Positions 8,080-16,106 of a DNA stretch of 64,000 nucleotides are shown piece by piece (within the stretch, counting starts at the first letter, position 1; every line of letters begins with the position of its first letter). The notes under the pieces were generated by a model. The model did no database searches, had not been told where the DNA came from, and was given only the letters and a program-made list of their open reading frames with translations. The stretch lies in the IMG/VR virus record IMGVR_UViG_3300034061_005432, positions 1-64,000 of that record. One strand, 5' to 3'. The position numbers and the translations under genes are program-made. This stretch comes from a virus.

Positions 8080-9855
8080 ATGTCGTTATCGAAAGAACAA
8101 ATATTATTAGAGTATGCTAAGTGTGTAAATGATACACCTTACGCCTTAAAAACATATTTACAAACTTACGACAACACACAGTCCAAATATGTTCCATTAG
8201 AACTTTTTAATGATCAGGTTACACTTGTTAAAGATTATGACGAGTGTGAAGAAAATATCGCACTTAAATACCGACAAGCCGGTGTTTCAACCGTTACATC
8301 CGCATGGGCATCTAAAAGGTTAGTATTTGCTAAAAAATCAAAACCAGAAAAAATATTGATTATTGCAAATAAAATGGACACCGCTGTAGAGATGGCAAAT
8401 AAAGTGAGAGCTTTTGTTGAACAGTGGCCAAATTGGTTAGGTGTAACATTCTCTAACGAAAAAAATTCACAAAGACATTTTAAATTAACTAACGGATGTG
8501 AAGTAAAGGCAGTTGCAACATCTAAGGATGCTTTGCGTGGGTATACACCTACGATCTTAATCTTTGATGAGGCAGCATATATTAATGCGGACGAAGATTT
8601 CTGGTCAGCGTGTATGGCATCCCTATCTACAGGAGGTAAAGTTATAGTAATATCAACACCAAATGGATTTGATCCAATATATTATTCAATTTACAGTCAG
8701 GCGATAAAAGGAATGAATGACTTTAAAATAACAGAAATGTATTGGTTTCGAGATCCTAGATATTCTAAGGATCTGAAATTAATTAAGTGTGATGATATTG
8801 TTCACTATATGTTGAATAGGGCGGATTATAATGATTCTGAAATCATACTAGACTATACTGAAGTCAAAGTAATTAATAGAGACTTTGAAGAAATAAAGGA
8901 AAAAATTAATAAAGGTTACAAACCGTATAGTTCTTGGTTTGAGGCTATGGCCAAAAAGTTAAAGTTTGACAAAAGAAAAATTTCTCAAGAATTAGAATGT
9001 AATTTTTTAGGTTCGGGTGACAATGTTATCCCACCTGAAACGATGAAAAAAATAAAAGAAAACCACATCCAAGAACCTGTTAATAAATTTATGGGAGGTG
9101 CACTTTGGCAATGGAAAGAACCTATTGTTGGTCATAAATATATTATGGGTGTCGATGTATCAAGAGGAGATAGTGAAGATTTTAGTACTATATCAATCAT
9201 TGATTTTGACTCAAGAGAACAAGTTTTAGAATATATTGGAAAAATCCCACCCGATGTTTTAGCAGAAATTGCTTTCAAGTGGGGAACTATGTATGGTTCC
9301 CTTATCGTGACTGATATAACAGGAGGGATGGGAGTGTCAACATCAAGAAAATTACAAGAACTTGGATATAAAAATTTATATGTTGATGGGGTAAACCCTG
9401 CAGATAAATGGAAGTGGGACCCAAAGGCTAATGATAAAATTCCTGGTATTAATTTTAACGCAAAACGAGTTCTAATTATTCAATCATTTGAGGAAGCTTT
9501 AAGGTATGATTTTGTTGTCAGATCACAAAGGTTATTTAATGAATTGAATACATTCGTTTATGTAAACGGTAGACCTGATCACCAAAAAGGACAACATGAT
9601 GACTTGATAATGTCATTTGCAATAGCAATTTATGTTGCTGAAACATCTTTTGCCCAATTAGAAAAAGTAACAGAACAAACAAAGGCAATGTTAGATTCTT
9701 GGTCAGTAGAAAGTAATACTTATCATAAAGAGTATACAAGTTTTAATCCAAGTTTACCAGTATCACAGAGAGATCAAACAGGATATCAGAGAAACACGGT
9801 CACTAAAAGTGATTATGAAAAGTATTTATGGTTATTCAGTGGTAAAAGGGTTTAG
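8080..9855 (+). CDS. terminase large subunit (gp17-like)
   Basis: DNA-packaging motor ATPase/nuclease of 591 residues. ATPase domain: Walker A-like YRQAGVST (64-71), Walker B ILIFDEAAY (D163-E164), coupling motif ISTPNG (191-196). RNase H-type nuclease domain: D359 in GVDVSRGD, D412 in VTDITGG and D507-D508 in GQHDDLIM give the acidic metal-binding set. Length is close to T4 gp17 (610). It cuts concatemeric DNA and drives it through the portal, whose gene follows 37 bp downstream. No small terminase is seen beside it. Confidence 0.95.
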   Translation: MSLSKEQILLEYAKCVNDTPYALKTYLQTYDNTQSKYVPLELFNDQVTLVKDYDECEENIALKYRQAGVSTVTSAWASKRLVFAKKSKPEKILIIANKMDTAVEMANKVRAFVEQWPNWLGVTFSNEKNSQRHFKLTNGCEVKAVATSKDALRGYTPTILIFDEAAYINADEDFWSACMASLSTGGKVIVISTPNGFDPIYYSIYSQAIKGMNDFKITEMYWFRDPRYSKDLKLIKCDDIVHYMLNRADYNDSEIILDYTEVKVINRDFEEIKEKINKGYKPYSSWFEAMAKKLKFDKRKISQELECNFLGSGDNVIPPETMKKIKENHIQEPVNKFMGGALWQWKEPIVGHKYIMGVDVSRGDSEDFSTISIIDFDSREQVLEYIGKIPPDVLAEIAFKWGTMYGSLIVTDITGGMGVSTSRKLQELGYKNLYVDGVNPADKWKWDPKANDKIPGINFNAKRVLIIQSFEEALRYDFVVRSQRLFNELNTFVYVNGRPDHQKGQHDDLIMSFAIAIYVAETSFAQLEKVTEQTKAMLDSWSVESNTYHKEYTSFNPSLPVSQRDQTGYQRNTVTKSDYEKYLWLFSGKRV

Positions 9856-9892
9856 TTTATAACTAACCATATTATTTTTTAAGAAAAAAATT

Positions 9893-11713
9893 ATGTCAGA
9901 ACAAAAATTAACGGTGTGGCAAAGATTGAGTAGGACTTTTGGTCCTAATGCAACCCTTGACCAACAATCTCCCGTATTCAAATTTGATAAAAAGGAGCTA
10001 TTAAAGACAACAGATAAATCTGAGTTTGAAAAAGAAAAATTACAATCTCAGCAGACAATGTATATCGGCCAACAATGGCAAAAAGTAGAAAATAATTTAT
10101 ACCAACAAGCGGTATATTATGAACCAACAAGAATGGCGTCATACTATGATTATGAATCTATGGAATATACACCTGAAATTTCTGCGGCATTAGACATTTA
10201 TTCTGAAGAATCCACAACACCAGATCAAGATGGACTTATATTAAAAGTTTATTCTGAATCAAAAAGAATAAAATCAGTATTAATCGATCTTTTTGTTAAT
10301 AAATTGGATATTAACACCAACTTACCAATGTGGACAAGAAACACATGTAAGTTTGGTGACAACTTTGTATATCTTAAGTTAGATCCTGAAAATGGTATTG
10401 TTGGATGTCAACAACTACCAAACATTCAAATCGAAAGATTAGAAAAAGGGATGAGGTTTCAACCTGATAAGTACTCACAAGAAATGGAAAACGACGCTTT
10501 GAAGTTTACTTGGAAGGAAAAAAACATGGAGTTCAATACTTGGGAAGTAGCACACTTTAGAATTTTAGGTGACGATAGAAAACTACCGTATGGTACATCG
10601 ATGCTCGAAAAGGCTCGTAGAATTTGGAAACAATTATTACTTTCTGAAGATGCGATGTTAATCTATCGTGTATCTAGAGCACCTGAAAGAAGAGTATTTA
10701 AAGTATTTGTCGGTAACATGGACGACAAAGATGTTGACCCATATGTACAAAGAGTTGCTAATAAATTTAAAAGAGATCAAATTGTTGATCACTCAACAGG
10801 TAATGTCGATATGAGGTATAATCAAATGGCGGTAGACCAAGATTATTTCATTCCTGTTCGTGATCCGGCAGCAACCAACCCTATTGAAACATTACCAGGT
10901 GGTACGAACTTAGCTGAAATCGCAGACATTGAGTATATTCAAAAGAAATTAGTTACAGCTCTTAGAATACCTAAGGCTTATTTAGGATTCGAAGAGGCGG
11001 TAGGTGATGGTAAAAATTTATCATTATTAGATATTCGTTTTGCGAGAACTATCAATAGAATTCAAAAGTCTATGATTGCAGAATTAAATAAAATTGCAAT
11101 TATTCATCTTTTTTTATTAGGTTTTGAAGACGAATTAACAAACTTCACATTAGGTTTACACAATCCATCTAAACAATCTGAATTACTTTCAATCGAACTA
11201 TGGAAGGAAAAAATACTTCTGTATAAAGATGCAGTTACACCTATCGCAGACACAGTAGCCCCTGTTTCAGCGTCTTGGGCTAAAAAACATATCTTAGGGT
11301 TCTCAGATGAAGAAATAAGATTAGATATACAACAACAAAGGGTAGAAAGGGCAGTGGCTGCAGAACTTGTAAAAACTGCTGAGAGTATACCTAAAACCGG
11401 ACTTTTTGATACTATAGACCAACTTTACGGTAAAAAAGATGGTGAAGCAACACCTGAAGGAGGTGCGGCACCTGAAGGAGGTGATATGGATATGGGAGGT
11501 GGAGATTTAGGCGGAGGAGCCCCACCACCACCTGAAGGCTCACCATCACCTGAACCTGGAGGGGTAACACCTGAAAGTTTTAATAAAGATGGATTAGATT
11601 TAATATTGGAAGATTTGTCATTATTTAATTCTGCAGATGTTATAGAATTATCTAAAGGAAGAAACTCGTTGATTGAAATAGATGAAAGAGTTAAATCTTT
11701 ATTGAATAAGTAA
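9893..11713 (+). CDS. portal vertex protein (gp20-like)
   Basis: 606 residues, T4-type portal: the N-terminal part with ALDIYSEESTTPDQDGLILK and TRNTCKFGDNFVYLKLDPE, and the central WEVAHFRILGDDRKLPYGTS are the recognisable blocks. It forms the dodecameric ring at one head vertex, the docking site for terminase and neck. The C-terminus carries an unusual Gly/Pro/Glu-rich segment (about 520-560, repeated PEGG units) not seen in T4 gp20, followed by a short helical tail. The start follows AAGAAAAAAATT, with no SD. Confidence 0.95.
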   Translation: MSEQKLTVWQRLSRTFGPNATLDQQSPVFKFDKKELLKTTDKSEFEKEKLQSQQTMYIGQQWQKVENNLYQQAVYYEPTRMASYYDYESMEYTPEISAALDIYSEESTTPDQDGLILKVYSESKRIKSVLIDLFVNKLDINTNLPMWTRNTCKFGDNFVYLKLDPENGIVGCQQLPNIQIERLEKGMRFQPDKYSQEMENDALKFTWKEKNMEFNTWEVAHFRILGDDRKLPYGTSMLEKARRIWKQLLLSEDAMLIYRVSRAPERRVFKVFVGNMDDKDVDPYVQRVANKFKRDQIVDHSTGNVDMRYNQMAVDQDYFIPVRDPAATNPIETLPGGTNLAEIADIEYIQKKLVTALRIPKAYLGFEEAVGDGKNLSLLDIRFARTINRIQKSMIAELNKIAIIHLFLLGFEDELTNFTLGLHNPSKQSELLSIELWKEKILLYKDAVTPIADTVAPVSASWAKKHILGFSDEEIRLDIQQQRVERAVAAELVKTAESIPKTGLFDTIDQLYGKKDGEATPEGGAAPEGGDMDMGGGDLGGGAPPPPEGSPSPEPGGVTPESFNKDGLDLILEDLSLFNSADVIELSKGRNSLIEIDERVKSLLNK

Positions 11714-11721
11714 TATTTATT
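11714..11721 (+). promoter_or_regulatory. late-promoter motif TATTTATT
   Basis: TATTTATT begins at the base after the portal stop codon and lies 11 nt before the ATG at 11733. Confidence 0.5.
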
Positions 11722-11732
11722 AAATAAAAACT

Positions 11733-12464
11733 ATGAACACTTTTGGCACTATAAAAACAAAAATAGAAAAAGCATCTATCGGTTTATACGGAAAACCTGA
11801 ATTTAAATCTTTTTTGAAACAATTTAAATCAATGGTTTTAGAAAACAAAGACATTGCTGAGTTATATTATATCTACGATGATTTATCTTCTAACAAGGGT
11901 ATTAATGAATCTATCGCCGAAGATTACATAAATGAAACTGTTGAGTATTCTCAAATTTTAGTTGAAGGTAATTCAAAACATATTACAAAGGTAAGTAATT
12001 GGATTGATTCTATTGTATTGGAACATACTAATGAATACAAGGATATTGATAATACGATATATAAGAAATCAATCAAAGACCTATCCACGGTTTTAGAATC
12101 TAAAAGAAAAATTAAGTCTAATATTATTTTAGAAGAAAAGAAAGAAGATATAATAGAAAGCGTTAACTTACCAATTTCAACAATGGTTAAGGTTGCTGAA
12201 GAAAATATTAAATTAGAATTAAAAAATATTTCAGAATCAGAAAGAAAAGTTATAGAGGAGTTGTCATCTATGTCGGATGAAGAAATCAAAACCGAAATGG
12301 ACCAACTTAAAGAAAATGTTATTTCTAATTTGAAATCTACTTTGAACGAATCGACAGAATCTGATTTAAAATCAACAATAGAAAATACAATCAAAAAAAT
12401 TAATGAATCACCTTATGATAGATTCAATCTTTATAAGTTGAGGGGTTTAAGTCAAGGATTATGA
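11733..12464 (+). CDS. helical structural-module protein, unknown
   Basis: 243 residues, highly charged and almost wholly helical with likely coiled coil (about 130-235). Genes directly after a T4-like portal often encode prohead core components, so an internal head or core role is plausible, but there is no sequence match I can name. Own late motif upstream; overlaps the next gene by 4 bp (ATGA). Confidence 0.5.
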   Translation: MNTFGTIKTKIEKASIGLYGKPEFKSFLKQFKSMVLENKDIAELYYIYDDLSSNKGINESIAEDYINETVEYSQILVEGNSKHITKVSNWIDSIVLEHTNEYKDIDNTIYKKSIKDLSTVLESKRKIKSNIILEEKKEDIIESVNLPISTMVKVAEENIKLELKNISESERKVIEELSSMSDEEIKTEMDQLKENVISNLKSTLNESTESDLKSTIENTIKKINESPYDRFNLYKLRGLSQGL

Positions 12465-12697
12465 TTAGGTTTTTTAAATCAATGATGGAAGGGGCAAATG
12501 GGGGGATTTCCTCTAAAAGGTTTATTGGTCTTCTTTGTGGATTATCCCTAATTGTAGGATTATTTATATCTATGTTTAGTTGTGGAAAATACGAACCATC
12601 ATCAACTTTGGTGGATGCTGTAGGTCTGTTGGCCTTTGGGTGTTTAGGTTTGACTTCAGTCGATTTCTTTACACACAAAAAAGGTGACAACAAATAA
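12461..12697 (+). CDS. small two-helix membrane protein, holin-like
   Basis: 78 residues with two predicted transmembrane helices: about 19-40 (FIGLLCGLSLIVGLFISMFS) and 52-71 (LVDAVGLLAFGCLGLTSVDF), a short loop between, and a basic C-terminal tail (HKKGDNK). The SSKRF-IGLL lead-in followed by two helices resembles small holin-like proteins of Bacteroidetes phages. It may equally be a membrane-anchored accessory protein. The ATG overlaps the preceding stop. Its end abuts the convergent bS21 gene with no spacer. Confidence 0.5.
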   Translation: MIRFFKSMMEGANGGISSKRFIGLLCGLSLIVGLFISMFSCGKYEPSSTLVDAVGLLAFGCLGLTSVDFFTHKKGDNK

Positions 12698-12880
12698 CTA
12701 GTTATTCTTTTTTTGTAAATAAGCTGCCTTTTTCTTCTGGTCTCTTTTTGAAACTGAAGGTTTCGTAAACTCCTGTAATTCCCTCAACCTTTCGATTTGT
12801 TTTGTTTTATACACTTTAAATTTATATTGTTTAAGTGCTTGCTCAATAGAGTTAGGGTTTTTTACTGGTACTATAATCAT
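12698..12880 (-). CDS. rpsU: ribosomal protein bS21, Bacteroidetes type
   Basis: 60 residues covering the whole bS21 family pattern: N-terminal MIIVPVKNPNSIEQALKQYK, then KTKQ-x-x-x-LRELQEFTKPSVSKR and a basic Lys-rich tail. The FTKPSV-x-KR block and a Tyr at position 54 are features of Bacteroidetes bS21, in which the protein helps hold the 16S anti-SD tail in a pocket with bS6 and bS18. A phage copy could enter host 30S subunits and shift which mRNAs are translated. It lies alone on the minus strand inside the head module, behind a late motif and a perfect SD, unlike every neighbour. Confidence 0.92.
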   Translation of the reverse strand: MIIVPVKNPNSIEQALKQYKFKVYKTKQIERLRELQEFTKPSVSKRDQKKKAAYLQKKNN

Positions 12881-12888
12881 ATTTTTTT

Positions 12889-12897
12889 CCTCCTTTT
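12889..12897 (-). promoter_or_regulatory. strong Shine-Dalgarno sequence of rpsU
   Basis: On the minus strand AAAAGGAGG is followed by 8 nt (AAAAAAAT) and the ATG at 12880. I found no other start codon in the window with a comparable SD. In Flavobacterium the rpsU mRNA is a known exception that keeps a strong SD, proposed to allow autoregulation by bS21 occupancy. Confidence 0.9.
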
Positions 12898-12899
12898 GA

Positions 12900-12907
12900 T
12901 ATAAATA
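12900..12907 (-). promoter_or_regulatory. late-promoter motif TATTTATA for rpsU
   Basis: TATTTATA on the minus strand, 19 nt before the ATG. A start site 5-7 nt downstream would place the mRNA 5' end at or within the SD, so the SD itself would lie at the extreme 5' end. Confidence 0.55.
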
Positions 12908-12987
12908 TACAAGATTTTTCGATTTTTGACAACGATGTTTATTTTTATTATAATTGTATAAAACAAATAAACTTTAAGTTATGAAGA

Positions 12988-13437
12988 ATGAAAAAAGGAA
13001 AAACATCGAAATTAAATGTTTTTGATGATGCTAAATGTTACTATGGTACGGTAGATTCAAAAGAAATGAAATCCATATACATAGTACTACAGACATGGAT
13101 CCAACCATCAGATGATTATGATAATTGGGAAAAAATAACAGGTCATATTAAAAGACAAATACAACACACATTATTAGAAGTATTAGACTTCACATTCTTC
13201 GAAAAGAAACAAATAGTCGACTTAGACTTGAGAACAAGTGGGATACAAAAAGGTAAAAAGAGTTTTTTAAATTTAGAGATTACACTTTTCATTCATAATA
13301 AATTTGTAGAATTCAAATCACTTATTTTAAGAAATAAAATCAAAACACTATTAACTGCAATATACACTGACGATTTAAAAAATTGTAAGTTTTTTACACT
13401 TAATAAAACAAAAAATCCAGAAATGGTTATTTCCTAA
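12988..13437 (+). CDS. hypothetical protein between portal and prohead protease
   Basis: 149 residues, mixed alpha/beta, basic. No domain recognised. The chosen ATG (12988) competes with an ATG at 12981 in another frame that opens only a 14-codon peptide. The gene sits where T4-like genomes place small head-assembly factors, which suggests but does not prove such a role. No exact TATTTATA precedes it. Confidence 0.5.
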   Translation: MKKGKTSKLNVFDDAKCYYGTVDSKEMKSIYIVLQTWIQPSDDYDNWEKITGHIKRQIQHTLLEVLDFTFFEKKQIVDLDLRTSGIQKGKKSFLNLEITLFIHNKFVEFKSLILRNKIKTLLTAIYTDDLKNCKFFTLNKTKNPEMVIS

Positions 13438-13449
13438 TATTTATTTATT
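13438..13449 (+). promoter_or_regulatory. overlapping late-promoter motifs TATTTATTTATT
   Basis: Two overlapping TATTTATT copies (13438-13445 and 13442-13449) end 11 nt before the prohead-protease ATG. Confidence 0.55.
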
Positions 13450-13460
13450 AAAAATAGATT

Positions 13461-14168
13461 ATGAAAATTTTAGGACCGAATGATAGTGGTAAAGGAATAC
13501 TTGTAGAATGGGATGCTGGATTCATCAATCCAAATGATGAGAGAAATACCGATATAATAAAAGAATCTTACGGACAGTTAGAACACTCAAAACCTTTTGT
13601 GTTCTATGCGACATTACAAAAACACGGAGTACCTAACAGAAACGGTAGGGTTTATCCTGAAAACATATTAAGAAGAGAGGCTGATAAGTATAAAGAACTT
13701 ATTAATAAAGGGATGTCGATTTCTGAATTAAACCATCCTGAGTCTTCATTAATTGACTTAGATAGAGTATCACATCTTATTACTGACATATGGTGGGAAA
13801 ACAATGTTTTAATGGGTAAGATTAAATTATTAACCACTCCAGGTTTTCACGAAAGAGGTATAGTGTCATCCAAAGGAGATGTTGCAGCAAACATGATGAG
13901 ACAGGGTGTTACTATGGGTGTATCTTCTCGTGGTGTTGGTTCTTTGGTAAAAAAAGGTGAGCAAAATGAAGTACAGGATGATTTTGAATTAATTTGTTTT
14001 GATCTTGTTTCTTCACCGTCAACGCCAGGAGCTTACCTTTACTTAAACAAGGAAGACCGACCAAAGTATGAAGAAAAACTTGCCGAACATGATAAAAGTA
14101 ATTTTTCAGGTAGTGGTTTAGAGAAATCTGTTGACTTAATGAAAAGATTGACCGATTATTTAAAATAA
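13461..14168 (+). CDS. prohead core scaffold protease (gp21-like)
   Basis: 235 residues, T4 gp21 family serine protease. Catalytic elements: H92 in SELNHPES, Ser in GVSSRGVG (155/156) and D181 in CFDLVSSPS, in the His-Ser-Asp order of the family. Within the prohead it cleaves scaffold and capsid proteins after Glu in I/L-x-E contexts before DNA entry. IIKE-S near residues 32-36 is a possible self-processing site. It lies two genes upstream of the scaffold and three of the capsid gene. Confidence 0.93.
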   Translation: MKILGPNDSGKGILVEWDAGFINPNDERNTDIIKESYGQLEHSKPFVFYATLQKHGVPNRNGRVYPENILRREADKYKELINKGMSISELNHPESSLIDLDRVSHLITDIWWENNVLMGKIKLLTTPGFHERGIVSSKGDVAANMMRQGVTMGVSSRGVGSLVKKGEQNEVQDDFELICFDLVSSPSTPGAYLYLNKEDRPKYEEKLAEHDKSNFSGSGLEKSVDLMKRLTDYLK

Positions 14169-14179
14169 AAAAACACATT

Positions 14180-14389
14180 ATGGAAGAAAAATATTTTATT
14201 GCAAAAATTACAACAGACATGCCTGATGAGAACACAGGAAAGATTAAAAAAATTAGAGAAGAAAAATTAGTAAAAGGATATTCACCAACTGATGTTGAGG
14301 CAAAAGTTACTAAAGTATATGAATCATATACAATGGATTGGAGAATTACGGCAATAGTTGAATCAAAAATTGATGAAGTTATTGAATAA
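14180..14389 (+). CDS. DUF4494-like small protein
   Basis: 69 residues. The pattern YFIAKITTD, then KKIREEKLVKGYSPTDVEAK (an E-x-x-L-V-x-x-x-S-x-T-x-A-E-A-like core) resembles DUF4494, a small family of Bacteroidetes and their phages with no known function. The match is by eye. It lies 11 bp after the protease gene and is followed by a strong terminator, so it ends the protease transcription unit. Confidence 0.5.
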   Translation: MEEKYFIAKITTDMPDENTGKIKKIREEKLVKGYSPTDVEAKVTKVYESYTMDWRITAIVESKIDEVIE

Positions 14390-14414
14390 TTATTAATTAT
14401 TACTACAAAAATTT

Positions 14415-14442
14415 AAGGGACGCCAACAGGTGTCCCTTTTTA
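14415..14442 (+). terminator. rho-independent terminator after the protease unit
   Basis: Stem GGGACGCC / GGTGTCCC (one G-T pair) with loop AACA, flanked by AA and followed by TTTTT. It separates the protease unit from the scaffold-capsid unit. Confidence 0.9.
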
Positions 14443-14511
14443 TTTATATCTATTTTTTTTTATCTGAAAACCTTAATATAATGATTTTTTTATAATAAGG
14501 ATATATTTATC
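14441..14511 (+). promoter_or_regulatory. late-promoter motifs of the scaffold-capsid unit
   Basis: TATTTATA at 14441-14448 overlaps the T-tract of the terminator. TATTTATC at 14504-14511 lies 34 nt before the scaffold ATG. Being closer, the second is the likelier promoter. Long leaders of about 30 nt also occur before sheath and tube genes. Confidence 0.5.
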
Positions 14512-14523
14512 TGTAAAATAAAC

Positions 14524-14532
14524 GCGTAACGC
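14524..14532. other. GC-rich palindrome GCGTAACGC in the scaffold leader
   Basis: A 9-nt perfect palindrome with one central base (GCGT-A-ACGC) in an otherwise A/T-only leader, 13 nt before the scaffold ATG. It could be a protein-binding site or a minor RNA hairpin. The function is unknown. Confidence 0.4.
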
Positions 14533-14545
14533 ATTGCTTAAAATA

Positions 14546-15595
14546 ATGAGTACAGAAAAAACAGGATCGATAGTTGAACAAACCTTATTACAAATTAAGG
14601 CTGTTGAAAATGCTATCAGTGAAAATGCAAAAGGAATACTTGCTTCTACAATGAAACAAGAAATCAGCGAATTAGTTAGAGAGTCTTTAGTAGATTCAAA
14701 ACAAACAAAAAAACCCCTAAACGAACAAGAAGAGCCTGAAATGGAAGAACCTGTAGTTGCGACTGCAGATGACGAAGAAGAAGAGGCTGTAATTGATGTT
14801 GAAGACGAGGGGGGAGAACCTGAATCAGAATATGTCTTTGGTATGGATTCCGAAGATGGTGAAGAAGAAGGTGATAATGAAATGGAAATGCCTCCACTTG
14901 ACATGACTTCGGCATCACCTGACGAAGTTTTGAAAGTTTTCAAAGCTATGGGTGATGAAGATGGAATTATAGTTAAGAAGGATGATGATTATATTCACTT
15001 GATCGATGATGAAGATGAGTATTTGATTCAAACTGGAGACATGGACGATAATACAGAAGAACCAATGTTGGATTTAGAAGAAAGTGTTATCTACGAAATT
15101 GAAATGGAAGAAGGTGATTATCACATGGAAGAACAAGAATTTGAAGAAGGTGATTATCACATGGAAGAACAAGAATTTGAAGAAGGTGATTATCACATGG
15201 AAGAAATGTACATGGAAGAAGGAGACTATATGGTTGACTTGGATAATGTACAATTCGGACAAGATGATTTTTCAAATGTTGAAGAAGAATCCATTTATGA
15301 AATCGATGAAGAAGATCTTCACTCAGTAGTAGAAGCATTTAAAGCAGTAGGAATGGGAATGGGTAAAGTAGGAACAGGAATGGCTAAAACTTCAGTTAAT
15401 AACAAAGGGTTCAAAGAAGACCAACCACAAGGCACAAAAGGTGTTGGAATGGGTAAAGCAAGTAAATTTAAATATCCTAAAATTAAACATGGAGTTACTG
15501 AAACCGAAACTGAAGAGGCATTCGAAGGTTGGGATATGGAAGAAGATGTTGATTTGGTAGATATTGAAGCTACTGGAGGTATGATGGAACCTTAA
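14546..15595 (+). CDS. acidic prohead scaffold protein (gp22-like)
   Basis: 349 residues from the ATG at 14546; a longer in-frame TTG start (14534) is less likely. Position between protease and capsid genes, an N-terminal helical segment and a very acidic body match the T4 gp22 scaffold in character, though I see no direct motif. It contains three tandem units EEGDYHMEEQEF (about 189-224). The C-terminal part is Gly/Lys/Met-rich. The stop codon is followed by an in-frame open stretch running into the next gene, so the scaffold may be split in two. Confidence 0.65.
   Translation: MSTEKTGSIVEQTLLQIKAVENAISENAKGILASTMKQEISELVRESLVDSKQTKKPLNEQEEPEMEEPVVATADDEEEEAVIDVEDEGGEPESEYVFGMDSEDGEEEGDNEMEMPPLDMTSASPDEVLKVFKAMGDEDGIIVKKDDDYIHLIDDEDEYLIQTGDMDDNTEEPMLDLEESVIYEIEMEEGDYHMEEQEFEEGDYHMEEQEFEEGDYHMEEMYMEEGDYMVDLDNVQFGQDDFSNVEEESIYEIDEEDLHSVVEAFKAVGMGMGKVGTGMAKTSVNNKGFKEDQPQGTKGVGMGKASKFKYPKIKHGVTETETEEAFEGWDMEEDVDLVDIEATGGMMEP
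15110..15217 (+). repeat. 36-bp tandem repeat in the scaffold gene
   Basis: Units at 15110-15145 and 15146-15181 are nearly identical. A third at 15182-15217 diverges in its second half, and a decayed fourth follows. It encodes EEGDYHMEEQEF, the same 36-bp period as in the acidic gene at 5866. Confidence 0.9.
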
Positions 15596-15616
15596 ACAAC
15601 TGAAGCGTCAAGAACT

Positions 15617-16075
15617 ATGACATATAGAAGAAGAGCTGAAAGAGACAGAGTGGCAGCACCAAGTCAGTTAAGAAAAGAATCTGTAGAAAGAGAACTTGAT
15701 TTAATTAAAGAGAAAAACGAAGAATACAAAAAAGCTTTGAATTTCTTTAGATCTAAGTTAAATGAAGTTGCAGTATTCAATTCAAACTTGGCATATGCTA
15801 CAAGATTGTTCACTGAACATTCCACTACAAAACAAGAAAAAATAAATATTCTAAGAAGATTTGATAATGTAGAATCTATCAAGGAATCTAAAACACTTTA
15901 CAAGTCAATTAAAAATGAATTAGATGGTAAAGGTGGTGAGATGGTAACTGAGTCAGTTCAGACAAAAGTTAATAGAACACCAGCTAACGGATCATCAACA
16001 AACTTAATTGAAAGTAAAACTTATGAGAATCCTCAATTCATGAGAATGAGAGATTTGATGTCAAAAATTAAATAA
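15617..16075 (+). CDS. helical core protein, possible C-terminal half of the scaffold
   Basis: 152 residues, basic and helical (coiled coil about 15-75), ending in MRMRDLMSKIK. It is in the same frame as the scaffold gene. Only one TAA (15593-15595) and seven sense codons separate them, and the 21-nt spacer is not A/T-rich like other leaders here. It may be a separate core protein translated by reinitiation, or the remainder of a once continuous gp22. The major capsid gene follows 31 bp downstream. Confidence 0.55.
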   Translation: MTYRRRAERDRVAAPSQLRKESVERELDLIKEKNEEYKKALNFFRSKLNEVAVFNSNLAYATRLFTEHSTTKQEKINILRRFDNVESIKESKTLYKSIKNELDGKGGEMVTESVQTKVNRTPANGSSTNLIESKTYENPQFMRMRDLMSKIK

Positions 16076-16106
16076 ATAAATAAACTCTAAATTAAAAAAA
16101 AATAAA

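Noticed and set aside
12561-12568. TATTTATA inside the holin-like gene
   Set aside because: It encodes part of the first membrane helix and does not precede a gene start. Some chance copies are expected in such AT-rich DNA.
15074-15338. Antisense and shifted frames over the scaffold repeats
   Set aside because: Same cause: 36-bp repeats keep several frames open. The composition is implausible for a protein.
15590-15600. Possible slippery site (CTTAAAC) for frameshifting at the scaffold stop
   Set aside because: It does not fit X-XXY-YYZ in the reading frame, and the downstream gene is in frame 0, so frameshifting would not join the two.
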